This document shows, piece by piece, positions 21,689 through 35,100 of a DNA stretch of 64,000 bases (its first letter is position 1; every line of letters starts with the position of its first letter). Source of the DNA: Astrocystis sublimbata (taxonomy: Eukaryota > Ascomycota > Sordariomycetes > Xylariales > Xylariaceae); contig JAJNNY010000050.1 in NCBI GenBank assembly GCA_022453515.1, positions 1-64,000 of the forward strand, written 5' to 3'. A model generated the notes under the pieces. The model worked only from the letters and a program-made list of their open reading frames with translations, made no database searches and was not told the DNA's origin. A program made the position numbers and the translations under genes.

Positions 21689-23483
21689 TCATTTCACCAA
21701 GACTCGAACCCCCTTAGATGTCGGACTAGCCATCGGCATTACATAGTCGGCATTCATATCGACATCGTCACGAGTCGTCTCGAATAATTCCAACCGGCAC
21801 CGTCGAAACAAGATGGCCAGCCCCAAGAAAAGCTCCGTGCGTGCCAGATTCATGCCCATGCACATGCGCGGGCCGCGCCCAAAGCCGACCATATACTTAC
21901 CCAGGGGCTGACCATTGAGGGCGCGCGGTTGTCGGTCTGCCTCTAGCCAGCGCTCTGGCCGGAACTCGTCGGGAGCATCCCATATCGACGGGTCGGTATG
22001 GGTGTGATATGTAGTCATGCTAAAGTAATAGCCCTTGGGTATGAGCTGGCCACCGTACGGCACCGGCTTATCGCGGGATTTCCGGACGGTACGCCCCGAG
22101 ATGCCGATGGTTATCCGCAGCACCTCGTTGATGATGCTTCCGAGATAGGGAAGTGCTTCGAGGGCTGCTAGCGGCGGTGTGCAGCGCGAGTCTGGGAATA
22201 CTGACTCGAGCTCGCCTATCAGTCTGTCTTTGACACGGGGATTCTCGAGAATAAAAAATATGGCCTTGGACAGGGCTGCAGATGTTGTTTCTACACCACC
22301 GGCCACGATGGATGCCGCTATTTCCCCGGTCAGCAAATATTGGAAACACAGAAGATGAACTCAGTTACCTTCGTCCCGTAAACGCTCCAATGTCTTTTCC
22401 TCTGGAGGCAGATTCGAACCGAGGAGTTCGTTGAAGACGGTCTTGTGCGAAACATCCTTGTGGGAGTCGTTCACTCCCGATTGAATGGCGCGAACTTGTC
22501 TCTCGATTTCCTATTACAAGAGTCTTACTCGACGTCACTTATTATAGAAGGGTCTCAATAGGTAATTACCTCGTGCCAAGAGGAGATTGCATCCATCGCA
22601 GGGATAATCATACGGGTCAACCACGCAGGAAGCGACTTGAGACCAGTTGCCAGCCATGGGAAGTGACCCATAGCATGCAATGTGGTTGAGAGCTCTTTTG
22701 CAACGTTTGTAAAAGGACCCTCAAAGTCTGGTCGCTCAATATAGTCGAACGAACAGGCAAAGACATAATACGTTATAATGTCAAAGGACAGAGCTGTGCA
22801 ACACGTATTCATGGTAACTGGAGTGGCGGATGGCTTATACTCGTGCTCAAGCCGGTCACATAGTTTGTGGACCTTGTCTGAGAAGTAGTCGACAATTCCA
22901 GAGATCTTTTGTTTTGAAAAGAATGGACTAACAGCCGACCGGCGGATCTTATGGCTGGCCCAGGGGTCAGTCATCATGACACAGGCTAGGAGGATGATGA
23001 TAGACGCACTGGGAATGCTCGATGGTGTCGAAGCTGGAATTTGGAATCCCGAACCGATATTTCCATTCTTTCTTCTTGTCGAAAGTAGAGCTGCTGGCTA
23101 AAAGAACATGAACAAAGTCGGGGTCTGCAATATGCACCTCGGACGGGTTGATTCGAACAATGGGGCCTGGGAGATAATATGAGTATTTATGCCTCTGACA
23201 TTGGGGTACAGGTCAATACTGGCTAACCATATTTCTTGTGCCATTCGCCTAATACGAAGATGAACTGCCCTCCCTTGAACACGTCGTAATATATTTCAAC
23301 CCATCCTGTAATGGCCGCCAGCCTAGGGCCGGGAAAGTGTGCGAGCGGGTGGATCAAAAAGCGATACACGGTAAGTCCAATGCACCAAGCGAGCCAGATA
23401 GTGACGAAGATAATGCCGCTTAGTTGAAAAGCGACCATCGATTCTGCGAACACAGAAATCTCCATTGCTGTGAAGAGTTGCAT
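21689..23483 (-). CDS. Cytochrome P450 monooxygenase 2
   Basis: Second heme monooxygenase of the cluster, ER-anchored. Exons (minus): 23483-23228, 23166-23010, 22954-22570, 22510-22369, 22317-21689; introns 61, 55, 59 and 51 bp; 522 residues. Met at 23465 is an alternative start. The N-terminal transmembrane helix is followed by HPLAHFPGPRLAA. The C-helix region is HKIRRSAVSPFFSKQK, the I-helix VAGGVETTS, the K-helix EVLR, then FRPERW and the heme loop FGRGPRMCMG, with the cysteine near residue 462. All conserved residues are present. The first intron follows the KYG codon, as in P450-1. The gene is transcribed divergently from the MFS exporter. Confidence 0.95.
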
Positions 23484-24847
23484 TGTATCAGCGTCAAAGA
23501 TATTGACGATTAGGTAGACTTGGTGTCGCTCAAAATTAGTTGTATTACGGCTACACCTTTGTTGTCCTTCCACTCTCTTCTAAAGTATCTCCTTTACTGA
23601 CCTCTCAAAGGCAACTTGTGTGCACAAGTCATCAAACAGGGGCACTCACTTGGATAGACCATACACCGCCCCAAAGGTAATTAGTCAGTCACTTTGGCTT
23701 ACTCCCTTTGATTTGGTGAGAGGATGACATCAATGCTTGCCTGCTGCTGCAGTGATTCGTTGTGAGAATTGTATCCCGAAACTCGCATATCACTCTACCC
23801 AAGTTGATACGCCACGCTGAAAAAGAAGAAATTACGAGATGCCCATGACTAGATCCGGGACGTTCATCCATTCAGAGTAGGAGACTCGATACCGTGATCG
23901 GACTCGGCCGGGTTTATTGCCAAGTCCTTAGTGTGCCATCTTACTTGACAGGAATGGGAGACAAACACGTAGTATTATTTTGACGACGCATTGGCTCAGC
24001 TTTCGCCGCATTTCTTCTGCAGCCTGCCGCGTGACAAGCTGGCAGAGAAGCAGCAAATGTTCTAGACGAGTATTTGATTGGTTCTCTTGTGCCATTCTCA
24101 TAGCGGCCGGGCGTGGGGGCCGACTGTCGCACCGCGATCGGTGTGTTATTCTAGTCGCCCGCAGCTTACCCAGAACCCGCAGCCAAAGGCGAGCTCTGTA
24201 CTATGTTCCACTATATTCTGACTCGGGCTCCGGATCTTAATTTAGTAAAGCCACGTGTTTGGCGGGTGAGACAAGGGGTCCACGCATAAGTAGAGGGAAG
24301 TGATTGGGTTGCCGCGCATTAATAATTTACCTACAGTCACATAAATTCACGTAGCCTCACATAATATCATGTAACACCACATATGATTGATAAGCAGAAG
24401 AAAGTGCATATGTACTTTCCCAGCGCTACTACGGATGTGTACATATAAAAAGTGTGAGGCTGTTGGGGTACTCAAACTGCGAGTAAAATATCCACTTGAA
24501 GTACCTGACAGATGTTTCTTCTGACTAATCTGACTTCCGAGGTACAAATATATACCTCCAACGTCTTATTACTTGCGTGTGAGTTGTATCCAATCAGGAT
24601 GCCGAGACATCAGCATTTGTTTCTCAATCGGGAAAGTGTATGCCCAGTACACTTATTTGACTGCCAGTGCTAACTCTGTCAATCTCCCATTGGCTACTGA
24701 TAATAAAAGAGGCGGGAATCTCAACATCCAGATACCCCTGGTGCAGCCCTTCTCTGCGTTTCCTGCGTTTCCTGTTTCGTTTGCCTTTTCGTCTTTTTTT
24801 TTGCCATTGGGCAGAGTCCCGACCCTAACTAAGCCAAGCCAAGCCCC
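23484..24847. other. divergent intergenic region between P450-2 and exporter
   Basis: About 1.36 kb that should hold two promoters. The last 100 bp before 24848 are C/T-rich, typical of fungal leaders. Small open frames inside have no recognisable family. Confidence 0.5.
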
Positions 24848-26818
24848 ATGTCTTCGACTTCGCTATCCCAGAAGCCGCCACAAGCAGCATCGCGCCCCGA
24901 TGTTGTCCCCAACACGGCGAGTCAGAAAGGACAGGATGGAGGCTTTAGTGCTTTGCGCCGCACCGCCGTTGTTGCCGCTCTGCTCCTCAGCATCTTTCTA
25001 GTGCGTCAATACAGTTTGCGCCATTGAAGAAGGAAGGCTTACTGACGATGGCGCTGCTCATGCACAGGTTGCTCTAGACCTTGTACGCTTCTCGCTCTGG
25101 CTCGTCATCAGGCATCAGACTGACTTTCCCTAGACCATCGTGGCCACCGCCATCCCGCGTATCACAGATGAATTCCATGTGAGCAGCGTGCGTCACTGTC
25201 GATCAGCGCTTCGTATCCTAAGTTTCTCTCTCTATAGTCCATTGACGACATTGGCTGGTATGCTGCCGGCTTCTTCATCACCCTCGGCGTCTTCCAGTCG
25301 ACATGGGGCAAGATCTATAAGCACCAAGACCTGAAGCGCACCTTTCTCGCGACAATCTTCTTCTTTGAGCTGGGAAGTCTCGTCTGTGGTATGTCGCTCC
25401 TCACTGTGCATGGGCGACTCATTCATTACCTGACTCGGTCCCAGCCGTTTCTCCAAACAGCATCGCCCTGATATTCGGACGTGCCATCGCTGGCGTCGGG
25501 GGTGCGGGCATCACGGGCGGCGTCTACATCATCATAGCCTATACGGTCCCTGCTGCGCAGCTGGCTACATACATCGGCTCTATTGGAGCGGTATTCAGTG
25601 TTGCCAGCGTTGCTGGCCCACTCCTAGGTGGCGTCTTCACCCAACAACTTACTTGGCGGTGGTGGTATGTTTGTTTCGCTGGTATTATAAACCCCATGCG
25701 CTGACACAGGATTGGCCAGCTTTTACCTCAATCTTCCCGTCGGCGGTTTTGCGTGGCTCCTCATCCTCTTCTGCTTTCGCACACCCACCACAGCCCGGCC
25801 AGTCCCCATCTCCATCCGGCATCTGCTCATCACGCTTGATATCCCTGGCAACTTACTTTGTCTCGGTCTCCTCGTCTCGCTCACACTTGCCTTGCAATGG
25901 GGCGGGACAGTCTACCCCTGGTCCTCGCCTCGCATTATCGGGTTGTTGGTCACATTTGGTGTTGCCAGCATCATCTTCGGAGTCCACCAATGGCACGCCG
26001 GAGAGAACTCGATGCTGGTAACTCGGTTATTAAAGCAGAGAACCAACGCGGCGCTTTCGGCCTACATATTCTTGTGAGTACTGCGTCCTCGGAAAGCGTA
26101 ATGTCAGCAACTCAAGAGTCTGACGATATGAGCGATCAATAGTCTGAATGCGGCCAACTTCACACTCGTCTACAACCTGCCACAGTACTTCCAAGTCATC
26201 AAATCCCTCAATGCCACTTTCCGTGGCATTATGAATCTCCCCCTCATCATACCGTCGGCAGTCTTCGCTTCTGCTAGCGGATACGTGCTGGGCCGAGTCG
26301 GGCTATATACTATATTCCTCGTTGTTGCTGCCACCGCCATTACCATCGGCGCAGGCCTCATCTATACCCTTGATGGCGATTCCACCCTCGGAGAGATTGT
26401 CGGCTTTCAACTGCTCGTCGGCTTCGGTATAGGTAGTGGCATTCAAGTACCAGTCACCGCCGCCCAGGCATTCTCTGCGCCCGAGGACATACCGATCCTC
26501 ACAACAGCAATCCTCTTCTTCCAGCTGGTATCGGGGGCTATCTGGGTCTCGGTCTCGCAGGCCATTCTCAACAACTCACTCATCACGTCTCTGGCCGCGT
26601 CTGCACCAGATCTGAGCCCGCAGCTTGTCTTCCAGGTCGGCGCGACCGAGATCCGATCCACATTCCACGGCGCCGATCTTGATCACATTCTCCAGGCGCA
26701 CCTCACAGGTCTCGAAAACTCTTGGATCCTCTCTATAGTGCTGGGGGGAGTTATGTTGTTGTCGGCATTCTTCACCGAGTGGAAGAGTATAAAGGGGTCG
26801 GCGCCCGTCCCGCTGTAG
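24848..26818 (+). CDS. MFS drug:proton antiporter, DHA2 family (14 helices)
   Basis: Plasma-membrane exporter, likely for the cluster product. Exons 24848-25000, 25068-25082, 25134-25178, 25238-25388, 25445-25664, 25720-26073, 26143-26818; six introns of 51-69 bp; 537 residues. The second exon is a 15-bp micro-exon encoding VALDL, needed to complete the DHA2 signature VALDLTIVATAIPRI across three exons. Other landmarks are GWYAAGFFITLGVFQSTWGK, GRAIAGVGGAGI, the motif-C-like VASVAGPLLGGVF, RWCFYLNLPVGG and the late LVGFGIGSGIQVPVTAAQ helix. The N-terminus is soluble and the C-terminus short. It belongs with TOXA-type self-resistance/efflux pumps found in fungal toxin clusters. Confidence 0.93.
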
Positions 26819-27322
26819 TGACCTAGGTGTTACAGGCACAGAACGAGGCTAGAAGGTGAAAGAGACTGTGAAGCTGTGACATAAGTTCTTAAGTGGCCAT
26901 CTATGCGGTTCGGGAGTACCTTTTCGCACGTTGTAAAATACCGATATAAGATTTTATTAATACTATACAAGTCAAGCATTAACCTTTAGAGCAACCTTAC
27001 CACATTCTTTATCTACCTCATCTTCTACAACTCGAGGTCCTCTCATTTATTTCATCCGAGACCCATGAAACTTCTCGCGGAGGAAATGCTCAGGGAAGCC
27101 GCGACAGGTAACAAGTGTTGCATATTTCTGACTTGTGTATCGAGGTGGTCTCTAGAAGGAGGCTACGAGAAACTTGGGCCATCTAACTGCTGCTCGGCGG
27201 CACAGAGCTACCATTTCCCGCCGGAGCTTCGAACGCAAGTTCAAATGTAGTGCACTACTTTACTTATTTTGAGTTTTTGTGGTAGAAATATTGAGATTGT
27301 ATTGTAACCTAGACTAATTAAG
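26819..27322. other. intergenic, no gene
   Basis: Lies between two convergent genes and holds their 3' regions. No recognisable gene or repeat. Confidence 0.5.
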
Positions 27323-28373
27323 TCATGCATGATTTCTAGATATAATGTCTTTGACAAAATTCGATTGCATCTCAGCCAGCACGGGAAAATCATCGCCGCT
27401 CAGCACATTGAGGTGCCCTTTGCCGGGAGCGATGTGCAGCATCTTTGGTTCTGGAAATGATCGGTGGAGCTCGATCTGCGCCTGAGGGGGTGATATCTGG
27501 TCGAGCTCGGGGACGACCATGAGGACTGGCGTGTTGGCTATGTAACGCATGATTCCCTGCGGCTGCCAGAGCTTTATCTTGTAGTACGTTTGGAAGGTTG
27601 TGTGGTTCTCGTGACGAGGGGCACCACGGGTTTTTGCGTTGACCATGCTGCGGAAATCACAGACTTAGACTCCTACGATTCACTTGTCTATAGACAAGAG
27701 ACGGCGAGAAAGAACTTACTAGTCAAACTCTTCTTTATCGGCGCCCAAGCCCATGCCGGCTGGGTTTTTGCCCTCTGGTGTCAAGACGGGGACGTAGAGC
27801 GGTTCGTTGCCGGCAAGCACCGACTCACGATCTCGTTGGAGTTTCGACAGGACGATCGGGAACTTGGCGGGTTCGTATTCGAGATCCATCAAGGGACATA
27901 TAGCGATACAAAACCGGATCCGAGGGTCGAGGGCAGCGGCGGAGAGGGCGACGACACCGCTGAACAACATGCCCCAGACACCGATCATGGACGGGTCGAC
28001 GGCCGGTAGACTGCGCAGAAATGTGACGGCATCGGAATAATCCGAGGTCTGGCGGGCCGGGTCTATATCATTTCTCGGAAGACCGTCGCTGAGACCGAGG
28101 GTTCGCGGGTCGTAGATCAAGGCGCTTATACCGGCCTTTTGAAATTGCTCGGCAACTTCGGGGACGAACATTTCCTTGACGCAGTTGAACTAGATTGATA
28201 AAAATACAATCAGTGACCATCACGGGAAAAGACGTTGTTGGAATGTCCCATACCCCAGGTGTGATGATGACTGCTGGACCTGGGCTCCCCGTTGGCCGAG
28301 AGGCAGTATAGAGATCGCCGCGCAGGGTCAGACCATCAATGGTCTTGAAGCTAACTTCGGTCACTTCCAGCAT
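27323..28373 (-). CDS. Alpha/beta hydrolase, probable polyketide-releasing or transferring enzyme
   Basis: Alpha/beta-hydrolase fold protein beside an HR-PKS that lacks its own release domain. Exons (minus): 28373-28254, 28189-27720, 27647-27323; introns 64 and 72 bp; 304 residues. Landmarks are GPAVIITPGFNCVKEMF, YDPRTLGLSDG, RNDIDPARQTSDYSDAVTFL, the acid region VPELDQISPP and the catalytic histidine in GKGHLNVL. The pattern resembles the fungal polyketide-transferase/thiohydrolase group (af380-like). The nucleophile elbow reads GVWGMLFSGVV, whereas G-x-S-x-G is expected. The position where serine normally sits is leucine, and a serine occurs two residues later. Either the elbow is shifted or the activity is altered. 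The gene is divergent from the PKS across 791 bp, as expected for co-regulated partners. Confidence 0.85.
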
Positions 28374-29164
28374 TCTGATAGATGGTTTTCCAGAATATGC
28401 TCAAATGGCTTCTAAGTCACTGCTTCGCTTTAGAGGAATGAAAATAATGGCAAAGAAACTCCTGAAAAGCTCTGCGTGGAACGACACTCTGAACAAGCTA
28501 CCGAATCTAGAAGAACATAGGGCTCAAGGCATGATAGCACTTAATTGTCATACAGTATGCGTGTATTTCTGGGGAATATCATGCATAGCAAGACATGCTC
28601 GCCCAATGGTCGCAGTGCAACATAAGCTTCTATCTATTGATCTGACTTTGTGCTTATTTTGAATCCCATGTGCCGCCCGCTTATCGCTGACTGCAGCACT
28701 CGGCATACGGGAGAGCCTGATGCTAGCTGCGCCGCACCGACTTTTCAGAGACGATCTGCATAGTACGCTCTTTGGAAAATTGGGAGACGAATGCAGCCAG
28801 TCCGATGTAACCACCCAAAGCAAATCATCTCGCTCTCTCATCAGCCGAGCAGACTGGAGACACAAATAACAAGGTTGGAGCATTTGTTAGAATAAGACGT
28901 GACCCCATCTTACTCTCTTTATGCAGCAAGCTTCTCGAACAAGGGTAGCGAATCAGCCCGACAATAGACCCTGGACAGTAGGCTCTGCACTGCGAATTGA
29001 AGCCTCAAGTCTATTAATGACACGTCACTCTTCTTTTGCAGTGGAGATAGAACACGGGCAAGTCCATTATCGTCTATGCTGGTCGAGCTACAAACGAGCA
29101 AATTGTGTGAAGACTGTATCATCATCTGCGACTGAGACTACATCGTCTTCCTAATTGTTACAAT
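28374..29164. promoter_or_regulatory. bidirectional promoter region, hydrolase and PKS
   Basis: The only sequence between two start codons facing away from each other (28373 minus, 29165 plus), so it must contain both promoters. I could not identify a binding site for the bANK regulator by eye. Confidence 0.6.
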
Positions 29165-32100
29165 ATGAAGCCCAGCCACTCTGTCAACGGCGCCAACCGG
29201 CTCGACGGCGTATCAGAACCCCCGGGAAATCAGCCAAAGCCCACACAATACCTTCAAGAGCCCATTGCTGTCGTGGGCATGGGATGTCGCCTCCCCGGAG
29301 ATAGCAACTCCCCCCACGCGCTGTGGCAGTTTCTCGAAAGGGGAGGAATCGCGGACAACCAGCCGCCAGAAACCCGATTTCAGCTCGACACACATTACGA
29401 TGGCTCCAAGAAGCCCTACACAATGAGGTCCCCGGGCGGCATGTTCCTCGAGTCCATCGACCCCCAGAAGTTCGACGCCGCCTTCTGTGGGATCGGCAGG
29501 GTAGATGCCGTGGCCATGGACCCGCAGCAGAGGCAACTCCTCGAAGTCGTCTACGAGTGCCTCGAGAACTCGGGTATCCCGTTGGAGGCCCTCGACGGGA
29601 AGAACGTGGGGTGTTTCATCGGGTCTTATGCTGTCGACTACGCCGACATGCAGGCGAGAGACCCGGATGACAGAGTGCCGTCTGTCACGATCGGCATTGG
29701 CCGAGCAATCCTCAGCAACCGTATCAGTCACTTTTTGAACATTCACGGACCCAGCATGACGATCGACACTGCTTGCTCCGGGAGTCTCGTAGGACTCGAC
29801 GTGGCATGCAGATATCTAACCACAGGCGAGATCGATGGAGCAATTATCGGCGGCGCCAACCTCTATCTTAGTCCCGAGCACGTCATGGATGCGGGACCGA
29901 TGAAGGGGGCTTCGTCTCTCTCTGGTCGGTGCCATACTTTTGACAAGAAGGCGGACGGCTACATCAAAGCAGAGGGCATCAACTGCGTCATGCTAAAGCG
30001 TCTACGTGATGCCGAGAGAGATGGTGATCCTATTCGAGCCATCATAAGAGGCACCGCTACCAACAGTGATGGCAGGACACCTGGTATAGCCAGTCCGAGT
30101 GCTCGAGCTCAGGCCGCAGTCACTCTGTCAGCCTACTCTAATGCCGGTATCACGGACTTATCGACGACGGCTTATATAGAGGTATACGAACATGTTTCTG
30201 GTTATTTCGTTTATGTTTATTGTCAAGCTGACATGTAGCTAGATGCACGGGACGGGCACGCAGGCCGGTGACCCGGAAGAAGTCCGAGGCGCCGCATCCG
30301 TCTTCTCCCCCACGCGCCCACAATCCTCCCCTCTCGTCATAGGCTCCATCAAGAGCAACATCGGCCACTCGGAGCCTGCTGCCGGCATATCCGGTCTCAT
30401 CAAGGCCGTCCTATCCGTGGAAAACGGTCGCATACCCGGGAACCCGACCTTTGTCGACCCGAATCCCTCCATCGACTTCGAGGGCGCCAGAGTCCGTGCG
30501 ACGCGCTGGACGATTCCCTGGCCGGCTGGTCACGAGTTGCGGCGCGCCAGCGTCAACAGTTTTGGTTATGGCGGGTCCAATGCTCATTGCATCGTAGACG
30601 AAGTGCCCGTCGAGCGACGAAACTTCAAGTCGTGCTTCAGCAGCAATATCGCTGACGATTTCCTCGCGGACGCGGACGCGGTCGAGATCTCACGGCCGCA
30701 CGTCATTGTTTTGTCGGCAAATGATGAAGCGTCACTAAAAGCTTACTCTGAATCTCTCCGCAAACATCTGCTTAACCCAAAGGTGAATGCCAGTCTGGAC
30801 AGTCTGGCCTACACTCTCTCGGAGAGGCGGAGTCACCACTTTCACAGAGGATACATGGTATTGAAAAACACATCCTTTAGCCCGGATTCTCTGACGTTAG
30901 GCAAAAAGAAGACAGAATACCCAAGATCGGCTTCATCTTCACGGGTCAGGGGAGCCAATGGTCGCGCATGGGGCACAGCCTACTCGAGAACTTCCCCGTC
31001 GCTCTCGAGACCATCAAGCGCCTCGACGTATTCCTCCGGGATTTCAAGCATCCGCCTGCGTGGTCTCTCCTAGAAGAGCTGACGGCGGCTAGAGACGCTG
31101 CGATGCTTCGAGAGCCCGAGTACTCACAGCCGCTCGTGACGGCGCTTCAGATCGCCATCGTTAACTTACTAAACTCATGGGATGTGAGTGCCGGGTCTGT
31201 GCTCGGCCATTCCTCGGGCGAGATCGCCGCTGCATATGCGGCCGGCTTACTGTCTGAGAAAGAGGCACTGCAGGCAGCCTACTACAGGGGCTACGCTGCA
31301 AAGACCAGTCGCCGCTCACGTTGCTGCGACATGGGAATGCTGGCTGTCGGCCTGAACAGCAAGAGGGCACAGGCCTATGTGGACGAAGCAGCCGAGTCGT
31401 CACATTCAGACTCCGGGGCCGTTTCTATCGCGTGCTATAATAGTCCGGAAAGTGTTACGCTCTCTGGACCGAAGAGCTCGCTTGAAGCTGTGCGGGTGAA
31501 GATCCTTGCTGATGGGCACTTTTCGCGCATGCTTCAAGTCGACATGGCGTATCATTCATCGCTCATGCACGATGTCGGAGAATCTTACGCCCAGTTTCTG
31601 GAGGAGGAACATTTTGCTCCCAGCACGGTTAAGACACCAAAGGTCAAGATGTTTTCTTCGGTAGACGGCGAATGGACTCGCAAGGCTATGGACATTGCCT
31701 ATTGGCAAAGCAACATGGTCCAACCAGTTCTTTTTGGTCAGGTCCTTACCCAAATGCTGACAGGCAAAGACTCGCCCGACTTTCTGATTGAGATCGGACC
31801 CAGCGGCACATTGGCCGGCCCCGTTGCTCAGGTCAAGAAGGAATTACCCGGTGGCGGATCTAATATCCAGTATTGCTCGGCAATGACGCGTGGACAGGGA
31901 GCGGAAGACGCCATCTTCGACACTGCCGGGAAGCTGTTCGTGGCAGGTTATCGCGTAAACATGGCAGAGGTCAACGGCGTCGCAGCTCATCATGCGACCC
32001 CCAAGATCCTCACCGACCTTCCGAATTACTGCTGGAATCGCGAGAGAGATTACTGGTACGAGAACGAAGCCAGCCGTGATTGGCGCTATAGACGATTTCC

Positions 32101-35100
32101 GCACCATGATCTCCTCGGCTCCAAGATTCTGGGCACGCCGTGGGCCGCGCCGGCCTGGAAGAAGACGCTCGCCGTCGAAGACCTGCCTTGGCTCGGGGAT
32201 CACCGTCTTGGGCCTGATATTGTGTTCCCTGGCGCTGGATACATGTGCATGGCGGTCGAGGCGATGAGGCAGACGGACAGTGCGTTGCGTCAACAGATAG
32301 GAGAAGACGTCGAGATGAGGCAACAAACACGCCTGCGCAATGTCACGTTTGACAAAGCTCTAGTCCTCGAGGAGGGCAAAGGCACGCGCATCATGTTGAA
32401 CATGGCACCTCTCGCCAACCAGCAGGGCGGTTGGTACTCCTGGGTCATCAGATCCCTAGTCCTGGGGTCTTGGATCGACCATTGCAAAGGCCAGGTCCGC
32501 ATGGAGAACGACGGGAAGGCGATCGGCTCGTCCTCCGAAATGGCCACTCTTAAATATGCGACGCCGGGTGCGGCCTGGTACAAGTCCATGTTCGACGTCG
32601 GCTACAGATTCGGCAAGTCTTTTCAAAAGCTGCAGCTCGTCGAGACAGTCTCTGGGTCTAGGTCCTGCCGATCTCATGTCGACCTCGTCCCCCCCTCTTC
32701 TCAATATGCTCAGTCCAAATACCCCATGCATCCGGCCGTGCTTGATGGATGCATGCAATCGTGTGCGCCTGCGCTTTGGAACGGCATCAAGAGCAGTGTC
32801 AATGCGGTACTTGTTCCTGCCGTAATCGACGATGTCCTTGTCAAGACGCCATGGGGTAATCTGGAAAGAGGCATTTCTGTCTCGCAATCCTCATTCGCTG
32901 GTCCAGGTCGTGAGGAAGAGACCAAGAACTACGCGTCACACGCCAAGATCTATGACTCCGTGACTGGAGAGCTTGTTTTGGCCCTTTCTGGATTGAGGTA
33001 TCACAAACTGGACTTCCAGGACTCGGCATACGCAGCCCATCGCTACAGCCGACTAGAATGGGGGCCGGACCTGACACTGAGTCCCCAGGCTTGTCGTCGC
33101 GTCCAAGGTTATGGCGATGGGGAGGCAGTCCAGCACATCCTCGATCTCGTAGCCTTCAAGAAGCCAAACGCCCGCGTGCTGGAGGTGCTTCTGGCTCCAG
33201 GAGAAACTTCCAGCATGTGGCTCGAGGGCCTCGGCTCGGCTTCAAAGCCTCGAAAGTCGTACAGCAGCCTCGTGGTCATGACTGACGATGCTACGGCCCT
33301 CGTCACAGCTCAGGCAAGGTACGGAGCCATGCCAAGAACGGCGTTTAGCCTGCTAGCAACCGCGGAGTTGTTCGGTTCAGGGGTCGAGGAGCCACAACAG
33401 AATCAATTTGACTTCATCCTCCTAAGGCTGGGTGGTCATGGCAAGCGCCGCTGCGGGGACATCATCCCGTCTGCCAGGAAGATCCTCGGCGAGTCGGGCC
33501 TGTTCATGGTTTTTGAGCAAGAAAATGTCTGCTCCAATGGGCCCAGTGTAGATCCTCAATCCGCTCCACTTGTCAACGGCAGCGGACCTGGTGTTGAGGA
33601 GATGCTCGACGAAAGTGGGTTTGAGGTTACCAAAGCTTCCGACGAGAGACCTTTTTGGCTTGCGCGTCCTTCCACCCCGAATTCTCATGAAAACCCCATT
33701 CCTCTCGACATCATACATCTTAGTTCGCCGGGAAGAATATGCCACAGCATCTCAGCAGCACTCAAAAGCTTTGGCTGGGATGTCCGAGAGATGATGGTCT
33801 CGACATTCGAGCAGCAATTGCGAGCCGACGCAACCTGTCTTGTCATCACAGAACTTGAGGCCCCTCAATTGCCCACATTGACTGCTGAGTTGTGGACGGC
33901 TATCCAGAAGTTACTGCAAAAACAGAACAAGATCTTGTGGCTTAGCGAAGCGTCCCAGTGGAAGGTCCGGAACCCCGACGGTGCCATGATTCACGGCCTG
34001 TGTCGTAGCATCAGAACCGAGGATCCGTTCATGAGCATCATCACTCTTGATGTCGAGGACGCCGAGAGTATCGACACAATGCTCCGGCGGCTTCAACAGG
34101 AGACACCGAGCGTTGGCGGATTTGACGGCGAGTATGTCGAGCGCGGAGGCATATTCCACGTAAGCCGTATTCTCGGTGATGACGCCGTCAATGCCATGGA
34201 TGCTGCCAAGGCAACCGGACCTCCGCCTGTCAACATGAGCCTTCACGAGGCGTCCACTACCATCCGTATGGTTGCAGAGCGTCCGGGGTCCATTGACTCG
34301 CTGCATTTCCATGAGATTGATTCCGCCGAGCTACTACTCCCAGAGAATAAGGTGGAAGTGGAACTGTTTGCCTCTGCTCTGAACTTCAAGGATATTGCCG
34401 TGACGATGGGTATCGTCCCGGAAAACCACCATCTACTGGGTCTAGAAGGCGCCGGCACCATCCGTCGAGTAGGTGAGAAATTGCATTCGCATTTCCATGT
34501 TGGTCAGCGCGTTCTAGTGTTCGAAAAGGGCGCCTTTGCCAATAGGATCATCGCCACAACGGAGAGGACCATAGCCATTCCAGACTGGCTCAGCTTCGAG
34601 GACGCAGCGACGCTCCCGTCCGTCTACCTCACGGCTCTGTACAGCCTGCAAGATCTAGCTGCGGTGAAAGCGGGAGACCGCGTGCTCATCCATTCCGCCA
34701 CCGGAGGTCTGGGCATAGCATCCATCCAGATCTGCCAGTCCGTCGGCGCCGAGATCTTCGCGACGGTCGGTCAAGACGACAAGAAGCAGTTTCTCATGGA
34801 TCACTACGGCATACCCGCGGACCACGTCTTCAGCTCGCGAGATCGAGACTTTGCAGAGGGCATCATGAGTCACACGCACGGCTACGGCGTCGACATCATC
34901 CTAAACTCGCTCACCGGAGACTTGCTCGACGCCTCGTGGCGATGTATCGCCGAGGGCGGCACCATGGTCGAGCTGGGAAAGAAGGACTTCATCGACAGAA
35001 ACTCCCTTTCCATGGAGCCGTTTTCTCGGAACGCTTCGTATCGGTGCTTTGATATGTCGCATAAGCACGTCACGGATGAAGTGATACAATCGTACGTGTG

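Noticed and set aside
30858..30880. A 23-bp GT...AG intron that would restore the PKS frame
   Set aside because: Far below the usual minimum intron length in fungi, and it would remove residues that fit the KS-AT linker. A one-base discrepancy is the simpler reading.
31844..32326. Long minus-strand open frame inside the PKS
   Set aside because: It is antisense to conserved AT-DH coding sequence and has no motif of its own; the same holds for 32456-32887, 33911-34312 and 35503-36225.
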